DNA of 64,000 bases, taken from assembly GCA_028289375.1 (NCBI GenBank), contig JANQQK010000035.1:49497-113496 (forward strand), given 5' to 3'. The stretch's first letter is position 1. Each line of letters begins with the position of its first letter. Of the stretch, positions 36,795-46,752 are shown one piece after another. The position numbers and the translations under genes were made by a program. Origin of the DNA: Phycisphaerae bacterium (GTDB taxonomy: Bacteria; Planctomycetota; Phycisphaerae; UBA1845). The notes below the pieces were generated by a model, which worked only from the letters and a program-made list of their open reading frames with translations, ran no database searches and was not told the DNA's origin.

Positions 36795-37011
36795 CGTTTC
36801 GCAGCGTCACTGCAAGTGATGAAATCGGTCATCAGGACGCACGGAAACGCTGGGGTTGGGCGCGACCCCGGATCTGTCGTAAGTGAATATCCCGAAAGAA
36901 TTTCGACAAGGGAACCCGATCCCGAACGTCGCATCCGGCCAACTGCGTCCAAGGTCCGATCGACAGCGGTGCCCGCAAAGTACGGCTTGAGGCCGTAAGG
37001 AGAGTCCTGCC
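36795..37011 (+). promoter_or_regulatory. Long structured 5' leader of hppA, candidate riboswitch or thermosensor
   Basis: The leader contains an eight-pair hairpin at 36850-36871 (GGGGTT with GACCCC), a nested structure at 36890-36913 (TCCC / GGGA enclosing GAAA / TTTC), and a six-pair hairpin TACGGC / GCCGTA at 36981-36997 that abuts the AAGGAG ribosome site (36997-37002). The last position allows control of ribosome access. I do not recognise a known riboswitch class, and no coding sequence occupies the region. Confidence 0.4.
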
Positions 37012-39783
37012 GTGTCAATGCTGAGATCCGTCAGCCCGTTATGGATGTATGTCGTTGGTTTTCTGATGCTGGCGTTTGGTGCTGATGCTGCAGTTGCACA
37101 AGAAGCGGCTGCCGATGTGACGCGACCTGCCATCAACATTCCCCTGCTCTGGTGGGCCGCTCCAATTGGCTCCATCGTCGCCCTTGTCTACGCCATGGTC
37201 TTCTACAAGGACATGATGCGTGCCCATGAGGGCGATCAGAGCATGATCGAGATCGCCGGGTACGTTCGGGACGGCGCGTACGCCTATCTCCGACGCCAAT
37301 ACAAAGTGGTCGCTGTTTTCTTCCTCATCGTCGGGGCTTTGCTGGCCTTGATGGCGTATGGGTTCAACGCCCAGCACCCGATCGTGCCGTTCGCGTTTCT
37401 GACGGGTGGGTTCTTCAGTGGCTTGTGCGGCTTCCTCGGGATGAAGACCGCCACAAACGCTGCCCACCGTACAGCAGCCGGTGCTCGCGATTCGCTCAAC
37501 CGCGGACTGGTTGTTGCCTTCCGCGCGGGTGCGGTCATGGGCATGGTCGTTGTCGGATTCGGCTTGCTCGACATCACGCTCTGGTTCCTGATCCTGACGA
37601 AAATCGCCCCCATGTTCATGGACGGTTTCTACATGCCTCTGCACGAGGTGACCGTCGTCATGCTGACGTTCGGCATGGGTGCCAGTTCGCAGGCACTGTT
37701 CGCCCGTGTTGGCGGTGGTATCTACACGAAGGCCGCTGACGTCGGTGCCGACCTCGTCGGTAAGGTTGAAGCCGGCATTCCGGAAGATGACGCCCGCAAC
37801 CCCGCCACGATCGCTGACAACGTCGGTGACAACGTCGGCGACGTCGCCGGCATGGGTGCGGACCTTTACGAAAGCTACTGCGGTTCGATTCTCGCGACGG
37901 CTGCCCTTGGTGTGGCTGCTGCGGTGATGATCTCCGGTGGCGATGCCCAACTCGCCGTCGACAACGGCATGCGGTTCCTGGCTGCACCGATGGTGCTGGC
38001 GGGTATCGGCATCTTCCTCTCGATCGTCGGTATCTACATGGTCCGCACACAGGAAGGTGCGTCGATGGGCCAGTTGATGGGTGCCCTCGGCAAGGGTGTT
38101 AACGGCAGTTCAGTGCTGATCGCAGTTGCCTCTTTTGTTGTCTGCTACCTGCTCTTCAGCGGCCTCAAAATGCCCGAAGATTCGACCGTGACGTTTGCCT
38201 GGTGGGGACCTGCGGTCAGTATCGTCACTGGACTGTTCGCCGGCATCATCATTGGTAAGTCCACCGAGTACTACACGAGCTACGAATACGCCCCGACGCA
38301 GTTGATCAGCGAGCAGGCGATCACCGGCCCTGCCACCGTCATCATCTCCGGTACGGCTGCGGGCATGAAGAGCACGTGGGCATCGCTGCTCACGATCGTC
38401 GTGGCGATCATCATCGCGTTCATTGCAGCCGGCGGTGCACAGGAGTTCATGCTCGGTCTGTACGGCGTGGGTATCGCCGCGGTCGGCATGCTCGCAACGC
38501 TGGGCATCACGCTCGCCACCGACGCTTACGGCCCCATCGCCGACAACGCCGGCGGTAACGCCCAGATGACCGAGCAGGATCCGATGGTGCGTGAGCGTAC
38601 CGACGCACTGGACGCCCTCGGAAACACGACGGCTGCGACGGGCAAGGGTTTCGCGATCGGCTCGGCGGCGTTGACCGCCTTGGCCCTCTTGGCTGCGTAC
38701 ATCGAGGAAGTACGCGTCGGCCAGATCCGTGAAGCGGATAGCGCAATCGTGAGTGTCTTCAAAGAACCGAACGACATCGAAGCGGTCTACATGGGTCACC
38801 GCAAGTTCGGCATGAATGAGTCGTTCGGAGACGGCGGCAGAACGGACTGCCTGATGCTGATGACCGTACATGACCCCGGCTTTGAGGTGGGTACGAAGTA
38901 CAACGTCCTGCCTGCCGATCACCATACAAAGCGCATCCTGCTGGAAGGACAGTCGCACGAACTGGTCTCCGCCCATCATGCAACGATGGCACAGTACATG
39001 AAGTTCTACGACATCACGCTGATGAACCCGAAGGTGCTTTGCGGCATGTTCTGCGGTGTGATGCTCGCGTTCGTCTTCTGTGCCATGACGATGGAGGCGG
39101 TCGGCCGGGCGGCCAACTCGATGATGATCGAGTGTCGCCGGCAGTTCGGAAAGATGCGATCGTATCTGCGAAGCACCGGAAAGGACGACGCCTTCGTGGC
39201 AGACCCGGACAATTGGCCTCGCAAGCCGGTCGACTTTGAAGGCACGCAGTATCCGAACTACGCCCTGTGCGTGGACATTTCGACGCGTGGTGCCCAGAAG
39301 GAAATGGTGATTCCGTCGCTGCTGGCGATCGCGACGCCGGTGCTCGTCGGCCTCGTGCTCGACGTCGGCGGTGTCATGGGTCTGCTGGCTGGTGGTCTGA
39401 CGAGCGGTTTCGCGGTGGCGATTTTCATGGCCAACGCGGGCGGTGCGTGGGACAACGCCAAGAAGCTGATCGAAACGTACGGCACGATTACCGCCAAGGA
39501 CTTCCGCGACAGCGCCGAAGCCCGCAACAAGGTGCCGGCCCGCATCCGCGACGACATCGGCCTGCGTGCTGCTGAAGCGCCCGACGACTACATCGTCTAC
39601 GGAAAGGGCAGCGAGGACCACAAAGCCGGCGTCGTGGGCGACACCGTGGGCGATCCGTTCAAGGACACGTCCGGCCCGAGCCTGAACATTCTCATCAAGC
39701 TGATGAGCATGGTCAGCGTTGTGTTCGCCGGCGTGATCGTGAAGTTTGCACCGCAGATCGGCTCGCTGATCGGTTTGCCATAA
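37012..39783 (+). CDS. hppA: Membrane-bound pyrophosphatase, K+-dependent type, with large insertions
   Basis: Couples hydrolysis of pyrophosphate to pumping of H+ or Na+. The GTG at 37012 is preferred because AAGGAG lies nine bases upstream; the ATG two codons on is farther away. The catalytic loop [20 protein letters not shown] and the [21 protein letters not shown] segment (cited by its DNVGDNVGD core) are intact, as is the C-terminal [29 protein letters not shown] carries Ala rather than Lys at the position that marks K+-dependent enzymes. At 923 residues it is some 200 longer than usual: about 93 extra residues lie at 570-662 between two helices, and about 20 more near 727-750. H+ versus Na+ specificity is not decided. 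A strong terminator follows. Confidence 0.93.
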   Translation: MSMLRSVSPLWMYVVGFLMLAFGADAAVAQEAAADVTRPAINIPLLWWAAPIGSIVALVYAMVFYKDMMRAHEGDQSMIEIAGYVRDGAYAYLRRQYKVVAVFFLIVGALLALMAYGFNAQHPIVPFAFLTGGFFSGLCGFLGMKTATNAAHRTAAGARDSLNRGLVVAFRAGAVMGMVVVGFGLLDITLWFLILTKIAPMFMDGFYMPLHEVTVVMLTFGMGASSQALFARVGGGIYTKAADVGADLVGKVEAGIPEDDARNPATIADNVGDNVGDVAGMGADLYESYCGSILATAALGVAAAVMISGGDAQLAVDNGMRFLAAPMVLAGIGIFLSIVGIYMVRTQEGASMGQLMGALGKGVNGSSVLIAVASFVVCYLLFSGLKMPEDSTVTFAWWGPAVSIVTGLFAGIIIGKSTEYYTSYEYAPTQLISEQAITGPATVIISGTAAGMKSTWASLLTIVVAIIIAFIAAGGAQEFMLGLYGVGIAAVGMLATLGITLATDAYGPIADNAGGNAQMTEQDPMVRERTDALDALGNTTAATGKGFAIGSAALTALALLAAYIEEVRVGQIREADSAIVSVFKEPNDIEAVYMGHRKFGMNESFGDGGRTDCLMLMTVHDPGFEVGTKYNVLPADHHTKRILLEGQSHELVSAHHATMAQYMKFYDITLMNPKVLCGMFCGVMLAFVFCAMTMEAVGRAANSMMIECRRQFGKMRSYLRSTGKDDAFVADPDNWPRKPVDFEGTQYPNYALCVDISTRGAQKEMVIPSLLAIATPVLVGLVLDVGGVMGLLAGGLTSGFAVAIFMANAGGAWDNAKKLIETYGTITAKDFRDSAEARNKVPARIRDDIGLRAAEAPDDYIVYGKGSEDHKAGVVGDTVGDPFKDTSGPSLNILIKLMSMVSVVFAGVIVKFAPQIGSLIGLP

Positions 39784-39844
39784 GGCGGTTGCAAAGCCGC
39801 TAACCCGATTTTCGGTTGGCGGTGCAAGTGCAAAAGTTCTGATC

Positions 39845-39884
39845 CCATGGGCGGCGGACGTTTGATCTCGCCGCCCATGGTTTT
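39845..39884 (+). terminator. Rho-independent terminator of hppA
   Basis: A perfect 12-pair stem, CCATGGGCGGCG (39845-39856) with CGCCGCCCATGG (39869-39880), and a 12-base loop, followed by TTTTCT. It lies 62 bases after the hppA stop and before rsfS, so rsfS must be read from its own promoter or by readthrough. Confidence 0.85.
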
Positions 39885-39940
39885 CTCATTTGGTCAAATC
39901 GCGGCGGCAGGCTTGGGATTCGACCGGGAAGTTGAGTAGA

Positions 39941-40312
39941 ATGACATCGATGAGTATCGCGGCGGAACAATTGGCAGTGGAGTTGGCCAGGGTGGCTGAC
40001 GACATGAAGTGCGAAGAAGTGACGGTGATGGACCTGCGCGGACGATCGCCGGTGACGGACTTCTTCATCGTCTGCAGCGGCACGTCCGATCGACAGATGC
40101 ACGCAGCCGCAGACGAGATCATCAGCCACTCGAAGAAACTCGGTGTACGCCCATTCGGCCGGAGCAATGCGAAGGAATCCGAATGGCTGCTGGTGGACCT
40201 GGTCGACGTCGTCGTGCACATCTTCACGACCGAAAAGCGTCGCTACTACGACCTCGAACTGTTGTGGGGCGACGCGCCGCGCGTGACGTGGTCGCAGTCG
40301 GCCAGCGCGTGA
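39941..40312 (+). CDS. rsfS: Ribosomal silencing factor RsfS
   Basis: Binds ribosomal protein L14 (uL14) and blocks joining of the subunits during starvation. 123 residues from the ATG at 39941 (GGGAAG nine bases upstream); an ATG three codons on is possible, and the frame is open to 39890. The family signatures are clear: VMDLRGRSPVTDFFIVCSGTSDRQ (core VTDFFIVCSGTSDRQ near 33-47), then ESEWLLVDLVDVVVHIF and KRRYYDLELLWGDA at the end. It is followed after 37 bases by argS. Confidence 0.93.
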   Translation: MTSMSIAAEQLAVELARVADDMKCEEVTVMDLRGRSPVTDFFIVCSGTSDRQMHAAADEIISHSKKLGVRPFGRSNAKESEWLLVDLVDVVVHIFTTEKRRYYDLELLWGDAPRVTWSQSASA

Positions 40313-40349
40313 CATTCCAATTCCCTGAACCTGTGATTCCTGAATCATC

Positions 40350-42131
40350 ATGCAACCGACGATTGATCTTGTAAGCGAGCGTGTGCGGGATGCGGTGGCT
40401 GGTGCGTTTGATCTGAATCCAGCAGAGGTGAACCCGCTGGTTCGCCGCGCGCAGGACGAGAAGTTCGGCGATTACCAGTCGAACTGCGCGATGGGACTGG
40501 CCAAGAAGCTTGGTCAGAAGCCCCGCGACGTGGCCGAGAAAATTCGCGACGCGCTGTCGGTCGACGATCTGTGCGAGGATGTCGATATCGCGGGTCCGGG
40601 TTTCCTCAACCTGCGATTGAAGACCGCGTACGTCGCCTCCGAACTCAACACCATCGAGAACGCCGACCCGCTGAGCGATCGTGTGGGCGTCGCAACGACG
40701 AACGAACCGACGCACGTCGCCGTCGACATGTCCAGTCCGAATCTGGCGAAGGAATTGCACGTTGGCCACATCCGCAGCACGGTGATCGGCGATTGTGTCG
40801 CGCGCGTGCTGGAATTCGCCGGCCACGAGGTCCACCGCATCAATCACGTTGGCGACTGGGGCACACAGTTTGGCATGTTGCTGGCATACCTGCGTCGCAC
40901 GCAACCGGACGTTCTGACCGATCCGGACAAACTGCATCTGCCCGATCTCGAGAGTTTCTACATCGAAGCCAAGTCGCTGTACGACAGCGATGAGAATTTC
41001 GCCACCGAGAGTCGCAACACGGTCGTCGAACTGCAGCGGCAGGATGCGGACGTGATGGCTGTCTGGCGGGCATTCTGTAACGAGTCGTTACGTCATTGCC
41101 ACGAAGTGTACGAGCGGATGGACGTCAGGCTTGAGGATCGCGGCGAGAGCTTCTACCGCGATATGCTGCCCGACATCGTGCGGATGCTTGAAGAGAAGGA
41201 TGTGGCCGAGGAAAGCGACGGTGCGATCTGTGTCTTCCCGGATCGCGACCGGTTCAAGTCACGCGACGGCGATCCGCTGCCGATGATCATCCGCAAATCC
41301 GACGGCGGATACAACTACGACACGACCGACCTGGCCGCCGTGTACCATCGCATCGAAAAGCTCGGCATCAAGCGACTCGTCTACGTCGTCGGCATCACGC
41401 AGAAGCAACACTTCGACATGCTGTTCGCTGCGTCACGCCTGATTGGCTGGGCGGGTGATGATGTCTCGCTCGAGCACCTCGCGTTCGGCAGCATGCTCGG
41501 ACCGGACGGCAAGCCGTTCAAGACCCGCGATGGCGGTACGGTGAAGCTCAAGGGCCTGCTCGATGAAGCCGTCGACCGTGCCCGCAAGGTCGTGACAGAA
41601 AGCGAGAAGAGCGGCGAGCTTGATGCGGCGATGGCCGAAGAGATCGCCGAAGCCGTCGGCATCGGCGCGATCAAGTACTTCGATCTCTGCCACGCCCTCA
41701 ACAGCGACTACCGCTTCGACTGGGAACACATGCTCGCCATGGAAGGCAACACCGCCCCGTACATGATGTACGCCTACGCACGCATCCGCAGCATCGGCCG
41801 CAAAGCAGGCGTCGACCTGGCCACGCTCGACGCGAGCACGCCGATCCTGCTCGAGCATGAAAGCGAAATCAAACTCGGCAAGACACTGCTGCGCTTCGCG
41901 GAAACGGTCGACGTGGTCGCACGCGAGTTGCGACCCAACATCCTCACCGACTACCTCTTCGAGCTGAGTAAGGCCTTCAGCACCTTCTACGATCGTCGCC
42001 GTGGCGTACGCGTGATCGATGCCGAACCAGAATCGGTGAAGCGCTCGCGGCTGCGGTTGTGCGATCTGACCGCACGAACGTTGCGTATCGGCCTTGGATT
42101 GCTCGGCATCCGCACCGTGGAGAAAATGTGA
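40350..42131 (+). CDS. argS: Arginyl-tRNA synthetase
   Basis: 593 residues, class I synthetase that charges tRNA-Arg. The N-terminal Add1 domain (about 1-110) precedes SSPNLAKELHVGHIRST with the HVGH form of the HIGH motif near 135, and then INHVGDWGTQFGML, typical of ArgS. The KMSKS loop is replaced by KPFKTRDGG near 390, which is normal for many ArgS. The C-terminal anticodon-binding helical domain has the family ending (SRLRLCDLTARTLRIGLGLLGI, cited by LRIGLGLLGI). It may be co-transcribed with rsfS. Confidence 0.96.
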   Translation: MQPTIDLVSERVRDAVAGAFDLNPAEVNPLVRRAQDEKFGDYQSNCAMGLAKKLGQKPRDVAEKIRDALSVDDLCEDVDIAGPGFLNLRLKTAYVASELNTIENADPLSDRVGVATTNEPTHVAVDMSSPNLAKELHVGHIRSTVIGDCVARVLEFAGHEVHRINHVGDWGTQFGMLLAYLRRTQPDVLTDPDKLHLPDLESFYIEAKSLYDSDENFATESRNTVVELQRQDADVMAVWRAFCNESLRHCHEVYERMDVRLEDRGESFYRDMLPDIVRMLEEKDVAEESDGAICVFPDRDRFKSRDGDPLPMIIRKSDGGYNYDTTDLAAVYHRIEKLGIKRLVYVVGITQKQHFDMLFAASRLIGWAGDDVSLEHLAFGSMLGPDGKPFKTRDGGTVKLKGLLDEAVDRARKVVTESEKSGELDAAMAEEIAEAVGIGAIKYFDLCHALNSDYRFDWEHMLAMEGNTAPYMMYAYARIRSIGRKAGVDLATLDASTPILLEHESEIKLGKTLLRFAETVDVVARELRPNILTDYLFELSKAFSTFYDRRRGVRVIDAEPESVKRSRLRLCDLTARTLRIGLGLLGIRTVEKM

Positions 42132-42169
42132 CACCGCCAAATCGTTCGGCGTGGTAGCATGACGACACC

Positions 42170-43696
42170 ATGGTTCGGCATGCGTTTATTCCACGCGTTC
42201 TTGCGGCACTCGCCATCGTCTCGTCCGTTCTATTTTCAGCCATCGGATTGTTCGCCGCGCAGACGCGACCCGACGAGTTGGACGGTTATCTCTTCGCCTA
42301 CTATGCCAAGCGTATGCTCGCCGGCCAGAGCCTCTACGTCGACTTGTGGGACAACAAGCCGCCCGGAATCTACTGGGCCGATGCGATCGGAATGTGGCTT
42401 AGCGACGGCGGATGGTGGGGCATCGCGTTTGTCTGCTGCGCAGCAGGTGCTCTAACCATTGTTGCATTCGCCACCATGGTGCACCGGTGGTACGGCGGGC
42501 GTACGGCTGTGGTGGCCGCGATGCTGGCGTCACTCTACCTGTTCAGTTTCCAGTTCCACGTTGGTGCCAATCGACCAGCGACATTTTTCGTGCTGTTTGA
42601 AGTTGCAGCCGCGCTCTGCTACGTCAGTGCGTTGCGAAGCGCCAACCGCTCAACCTGGCTCATGATGATGTCCGGTGCGTGCGTCGTTGCGGCCATGGCA
42701 TGTCGACAGACGTCGTTTGCTGTCGGCGTGGCGATCGCGGCGCATGTGATCTGGCGTGCGACACGCGGTGACCAAGGGTGGCGGCGCCGAATGTTTTGGC
42801 TGATGACGGGCGTGGCCGCAGCGATCTTGTTCATCGTCGTTGTGCTGTGGATCACGAGCAGTCCCGCCGACGCATGGCGAGCGGTCGTGTCAGCCAACGT
42901 CGGGTTCTTCACAGACGCCGCTTCGTCCTCGTGGCTGCCATCGTTTCATCGTTGGCCGGACATTCGCGATGCACTGACGCTTCCGCTCATTCTCGCAGCG
43001 GCAGCAATTGTCTACACCATCTTCGTAAGACGCGAACTCGGCCCCCACACCCATGCACCATCGCCGATGCTGTTCGCCATCACCTGGCTCATTGCCGCAA
43101 TGTACCTCGCCACCATCAGCCCGCATGACCGGATGCACTATTTTGCGATCGCCTTGCCGCCATTGCTCCTGTTGGCCAACCATGCGGTCTGGGTGCTGTT
43201 CGAATCGGACGAACCATCACCGCAGCCGCGAATGCACGTGATCATCGCCTTCGTGTGGTTCGCGTTCATGATCGGCGATCCGGTGACGAACCTGGTCCGC
43301 CAAGCCAATCGGGGTTACTACCACGCGTTCGTGTCAACGGACCCGCCGCGGAATAGCGACATCATCAATTTGATCCGCACCCACACCAAGCCAACCGACG
43401 CCATCTTCATCTGGAACTACCATCCGGACATCTATTGGCACGCCGACCGCCCCATCGCCATCCCGCACAACGTGCTGATCCACATCGAGCAACTCGGCCC
43501 CCATGCGCAACCGAAGATTGACGAGGTTCTGGGTGCATTACGCCAAACGCGCCCGACGGCGCTCGTGCTGGATCCCGACCAAATGCGCAACGACAAACGC
43601 TTCGAATACGGCGATTTTCCGGATTGGATCGAATCAAACTACCAGACGCCGACGGGCACATCGCGCCGTGTTGTCTGGATTCTCCGACGTGACTAA
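42170..43696 (+). CDS. GT39-like membrane glycosyltransferase (ArnT/PMT superfamily)
   Basis: 508 residues with about ten to eleven hydrophobic helices and a soluble C-terminal domain of about 130 residues. The first outer loop has PDELDGYLFAYYAKRMLAG and LYVDLWDNKPPGIYW, the acidic loop and NKPPG motif seen in ArnT/PMT-type enzymes that use polyprenyl-phosphate sugars. The acceptor could be lipid A, a protein or another glycan. It begins 38 bases after argS and is convergent with cmk (gap of four bases). Confidence 0.7.
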   Translation: MVRHAFIPRVLAALAIVSSVLFSAIGLFAAQTRPDELDGYLFAYYAKRMLAGQSLYVDLWDNKPPGIYWADAIGMWLSDGGWWGIAFVCCAAGALTIVAFATMVHRWYGGRTAVVAAMLASLYLFSFQFHVGANRPATFFVLFEVAAALCYVSALRSANRSTWLMMMSGACVVAAMACRQTSFAVGVAIAAHVIWRATRGDQGWRRRMFWLMTGVAAAILFIVVVLWITSSPADAWRAVVSANVGFFTDAASSSWLPSFHRWPDIRDALTLPLILAAAAIVYTIFVRRELGPHTHAPSPMLFAITWLIAAMYLATISPHDRMHYFAIALPPLLLLANHAVWVLFESDEPSPQPRMHVIIAFVWFAFMIGDPVTNLVRQANRGYYHAFVSTDPPRNSDIINLIRTHTKPTDAIFIWNYHPDIYWHADRPIAIPHNVLIHIEQLGPHAQPKIDEVLGALRQTRPTALVLDPDQMRNDKRFEYGDFPDWIESNYQTPTGTSRRVVWILRRD

Positions 43697-43700
43697 ACGT

Positions 43701-44378
43701 TTACGCACCGACGGGATCGACCACGCGCTCCCGCACGTACGACTCCAGCGTGTCGACCACCTCCGCCAATGTCATGTCCGACGTGTCGACCACGATGGCT
43801 GCACCGGGTTCGAGCAAGGGTTCCCACTGCCGGGCATCGTTGGCATCGCGCTCGATGACGTGGGTCAATACCTCGTCGAACGTGGCTTCCTCCCCTTCGG
43901 CATGCAGGTCATCGAGTCGCCGCTGCGCACGCTTGCCGGCGTCCGCCGTCACGACAAACTTCACATCCGCATCGGGAAAAACAACGCTTCCCTGGTCCCG
44001 TCCTTCGGAGACGAAGGCGCCCAGACCAGCCCCAATCTCGCGTTGTTTGCAAACAAGCAGGTCGCGTACCGGTTGAACCCGTGCGACCGCAGCCGCCGCC
44101 CGACTCACGTCCAGACTGCGGATGGCTTCACTGACGTCCCGCCCGAACACGCTGACCCGTGTGTGCGTCGGACCGCAGTCCAACTGCATGTCCAGATCAC
44201 GGGCGACCTCGAGGATGCCGGCAGTGTCATCGAGCGACACTGCTTCCTGAAGCATCTGGTACCCGACCGCGCGATACATCGCGCCGGTATCGAGGTATGG
44301 AACGTCGAGACGGGCAGCCAGTTTCCTGGCCGCCGTGGATTTGCCGCTGCCTGCCTGTCCGTCGAGGGTGATGACCAT
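43701..44378 (-). CDS. cmk: Cytidylate kinase
   Basis: Phosphorylates CMP and dCMP. 225 residues from the ATG at 44378, which gives MVITLDGQAGSGKSTAARKLA at the N-terminus (Walker A GQAGSGKST); the frame is open to 44459 but the extra residues are not like the family. LDTGAMYRAVGYQ near 36 and SEGRDQGSVVFPDADVKFVVTAD near 130 (core GRDQGSVVFPDA; the usual form is GRDxGTVVFPxA) are diagnostic. RDANDARQWEPL near 175 is the late lid region. Confidence 0.93.
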   Translation of the reverse strand: MVITLDGQAGSGKSTAARKLAARLDVPYLDTGAMYRAVGYQMLQEAVSLDDTAGILEVARDLDMQLDCGPTHTRVSVFGRDVSEAIRSLDVSRAAAAVARVQPVRDLLVCKQREIGAGLGAFVSEGRDQGSVVFPDADVKFVVTADAGKRAQRRLDDLHAEGEEATFDEVLTHVIERDANDARQWEPLLEPGAAIVVDTSDMTLAEVVDTLESYVRERVVDPVGA

Positions 44379-44479
44379 GCATCGAATTCTACGCAGATTA
44401 CCGGACCAGGCAACGAACGAATTGAACGCCCTCAATCGACCGACGATGTGAATGGGCACGACATGGTCCGATCATTTGA

Positions 44480-44511
44480 TTGACCCTGCCTGTGGCGATT
44501 TGTACGATAAT
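44480..44511 (+). promoter_or_regulatory. Promoter of the zinc-ribbon protein gene
   Basis: TTGACC at 44480-44485 and, 17 bases later, TACGAT (44503-44508), which overlaps GATAAT (44506-44511). It lies about 80 bases before the start of the gene at 44593 in the 214-base divergent gap next to cmk. Confidence 0.45.
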
Positions 44512-44592
44512 GTATGAGGCGAGAGCCTTTGTGGTTGCTGGCTTTACGAATGCACATCCGTAACGCCTGAGATATCCCGGAGAGTTCGCGGC

Positions 44593-45762
44593 ATGTCCGA
44601 ATTGGTCATCGCATGTCCAACCTGCGCCCAGAAATACCGCGTCAGCGCCAGTCGCGTTGGCCATCGGGCACAATGCAAGAAATGCGGCCAGAAATTCCGC
44701 ATCCAGAAGGACCAGCCCATCGACGACGACACGATTCTCGGCTGGGTGATGGAGGAAAACACGCCGGACAACAGCGTGCTTGGCGGCACGTCCATTTTCA
44801 ACGGAGCGCCCAGTTCCGCCGAACCCCACAAACGCCCCACTCTCTCACACTGGTCGCCGCGTACGGCACCGGATCAGTCGCGCGTGAAATTCCTCGGCGC
44901 TGACGACAATGGCGCTCAGTTCGAATTCCCCGCCCACGAGATGCGCTATCCGGACATTCGCTCGTCGTTTCCGTTTCAATGCGTACATTGCCGCACCTCG
45001 GGCGATCTGACGGTCCATTTGCTCATCTGGGGTGACAAACTGCCCCGACACGACGCCTTTCACATTCATGAGCTACGCACCAAGGCGCATGGCCGACTCG
45101 ATCAGATGCTGCGTGCCCACAAGAATCGCTGGTTCGATCAACTCGAACCGATGCTCGTACTGCCGCCGCCCTTCTGCAACCCGTTCCCGTTCTTCGTCTG
45201 CCACAAGTGCGAATCGGTCGGCGAGGTGCAGACCAAGGTCGTCAATCGCGAGGGACACGACTTCTGCCGCATCAGCATTCCCGATGTCGACATCGCCAAG
45301 GCGTTCTTCGCCAACAACGGCGGAAAGGGCGCACCCGGATACGGCAAACTGGCCGAAACCAGCATGCGCCAGCACGATGACAAGTGGCGACGATTGGCAT
45401 CGCCCGTTCGCTCGCGCATCGCCCATTGGTACAAACCGCGCGAAGGCGAGCATTTCCTCGCCTACTTCCGCGATACCGATTTCTCCCGATCGGAAACCGG
45501 GTCGGCCGGCCTGGTCGTCACCGATCGCCGCCTGATCTACAAGAAGTACAGCACGCTCCGCCAATTCGACATCAACGAGGGCGGTCAACTCGACATCAAA
45601 GCCGACCGCCGCGACGCAGTCGTCCGCATCATTCAAAAAGGCCAGCGCGAGGCAACGCTGAAGTCAAACCCGGTCGCCGCCAGCCACCTCGCCAAGGCTC
45701 TCGCCAAAATCTCGCATCCCTGGAAGGTGAAGGTCGCCACGCAGCCCAACAACAACGCCTGA
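44593..45762 (+). CDS. MJ0042-type zinc-finger protein of unknown function
   Basis: 389 residues, soluble. The N-terminal 35 residues are a zinc-ribbon of the MJ0042 type: CPTCAQKYRVSASRVG then CKKCGQKFRI. Two more Cys pairs, CVHC near 135 and CHKC near 203, probably form a second metal site that brackets a middle domain. The C-terminal 120 residues contain a PH-like or GRAM-like strand pattern (GEHFLAYFRDTDFS, LVVTDRRLIYKKYS). The start ATG follows CCCGGAGAG. The neighbour downstream is an HDOD gene. The role is unknown; zinc-ribbons of this class often sit at the start of planctomycete signalling or secretion proteins. Confidence 0.6.
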   Translation: MSELVIACPTCAQKYRVSASRVGHRAQCKKCGQKFRIQKDQPIDDDTILGWVMEENTPDNSVLGGTSIFNGAPSSAEPHKRPTLSHWSPRTAPDQSRVKFLGADDNGAQFEFPAHEMRYPDIRSSFPFQCVHCRTSGDLTVHLLIWGDKLPRHDAFHIHELRTKAHGRLDQMLRAHKNRWFDQLEPMLVLPPPFCNPFPFFVCHKCESVGEVQTKVVNREGHDFCRISIPDVDIAKAFFANNGGKGAPGYGKLAETSMRQHDDKWRRLASPVRSRIAHWYKPREGEHFLAYFRDTDFSRSETGSAGLVVTDRRLIYKKYSTLRQFDINEGGQLDIKADRRDAVVRIIQKGQREATLKSNPVAASHLAKALAKISHPWKVKVATQPNNNA

Positions 45763-45864
45763 TCGCCAACGCCTTTTCGCCAACGCGATTATGCGGACCT
45801 GCCGCGTGTTCATTTGCACCCACACCATCACCGCACGACAACCGATGACTCATTCGTGTGCGCC

Positions 45865-46752
45865 ATGACCACCGCCAACGCTGCACAATTCGACGTCCAC
45901 GCCGCCGACCAAGCCGTCGGTGTGCGCCCCGAAACAGCCATCCAACTCATGCGCCTCGCGTCCGATAAAGACGTCGAACATCGCGACATCCAAGCCGTCA
46001 TCGACCGCGACCCCAACATGGCCATGCGCGTGCTCAAGCTCGCCAACTCCGCCTTCTACGGCATGCGCAATCGCGTCGTCCGCATCGACCGCGCCATCGC
46101 CCTGCTCGGCGGGGTGACCATCGCAAAACTCGCGGCATCCTGCTCGATGGACGCGGCCTTCAACGGCATCAACATCGACGCGCCCGGCATCACGTCCGAA
46201 ACACCACGAAACTACGCCACCGCCGTCGCCTTCGCTGCCGACGTCATCGTCAAACACTTCCCGTCGTCACTCTCCGTGGCCACCAACAAGCTCGGGGCTG
46301 AGGCGTTCGTCTGCGGACTCATTCACGACATCGGAACCGTCGTGCAAGCCAAGCTGCACCCGCGCGAATTCAGCGACGCCGTGAACGCATCCATCAAGAC
46401 GGGCTTGCCCTTGCACGCTCAGGAGCGACGCTTCATCGGATACGACCATGCGTGGATTGGCCAACAGTTGGCGGAATTCTGGCAGTTGCCCAAGGAACTG
46501 GTTTTTGGCATCGGATGTCATGCCGAACCGCTCGAAGCCGACACCGACCACCAACTGCTCGCCTGCCTCGTGCACGTCTCGTCGCATCTCGTCCGCCGCG
46601 CCAACATCGCCTCCTTTGACGGCGATACCGACACACCCCACCTCGAAGAAGCCATGTCCCGCCTGCGCATCGACCCGCGAAAGGCCGACCAGATCGCCGC
46701 CGAAATCGGCGAGAAGATCAACGCCACCGCAACGGACAGCCCCAACCTATGA
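45865..46752 (+). CDS. HDOD-domain signalling protein
   Basis: 295 residues from the ATG at 45865; the frame is open to 45814 but the extra His/Thr-rich part looks non-coding. The HDOD core is evident: IQLMRLASDKDVEHRDIQAVI, RDPNMAMRVLKLANSAFYGM, IDRAIALLGGVTIAKLA, then AFVCGLIHDIGTVV and YDHAWIGQQLAEFWQLP. HDOD proteins are catalytically poor relatives of HD phosphohydrolases and act in regulation of stress, motility or DNA uptake. Its last six bases overlap the end of nfo, which is convergent. Confidence 0.85.
   Translation: MTTANAAQFDVHAADQAVGVRPETAIQLMRLASDKDVEHRDIQAVIDRDPNMAMRVLKLANSAFYGMRNRVVRIDRAIALLGGVTIAKLAASCSMDAAFNGINIDAPGITSETPRNYATAVAFAADVIVKHFPSSLSVATNKLGAEAFVCGLIHDIGTVVQAKLHPREFSDAVNASIKTGLPLHAQERRFIGYDHAWIGQQLAEFWQLPKELVFGIGCHAEPLEADTDHQLLACLVHVSSHLVRRANIASFDGDTDTPHLEEAMSRLRIDPRKADQIAAEIGEKINATATDSPNL

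Larger units (their letters stand above)
36572..37011. other. Intergenic region: hppA promoter and structured leader; possible small ORF on the other strand
   Basis: On the plus strand this holds a promoter (36760-36787) and a leader of about 220 bases before hppA, described separately. On the minus strand the frame 36698 to about 36550 encodes some 48 plausible residues (MDLSVKPSDATLV and onward) that run into the transporter start in another frame. It could be a short upstream ORF or a shifted N-terminal extension, but there is no independent support. Confidence 0.35.

Noticed and set aside
39784..39844. A possible small RNA between the hppA stop and its terminator
   Set aside because: The 60 bases contain short GC hairpins only, which are more likely part of the 3' untranslated end.
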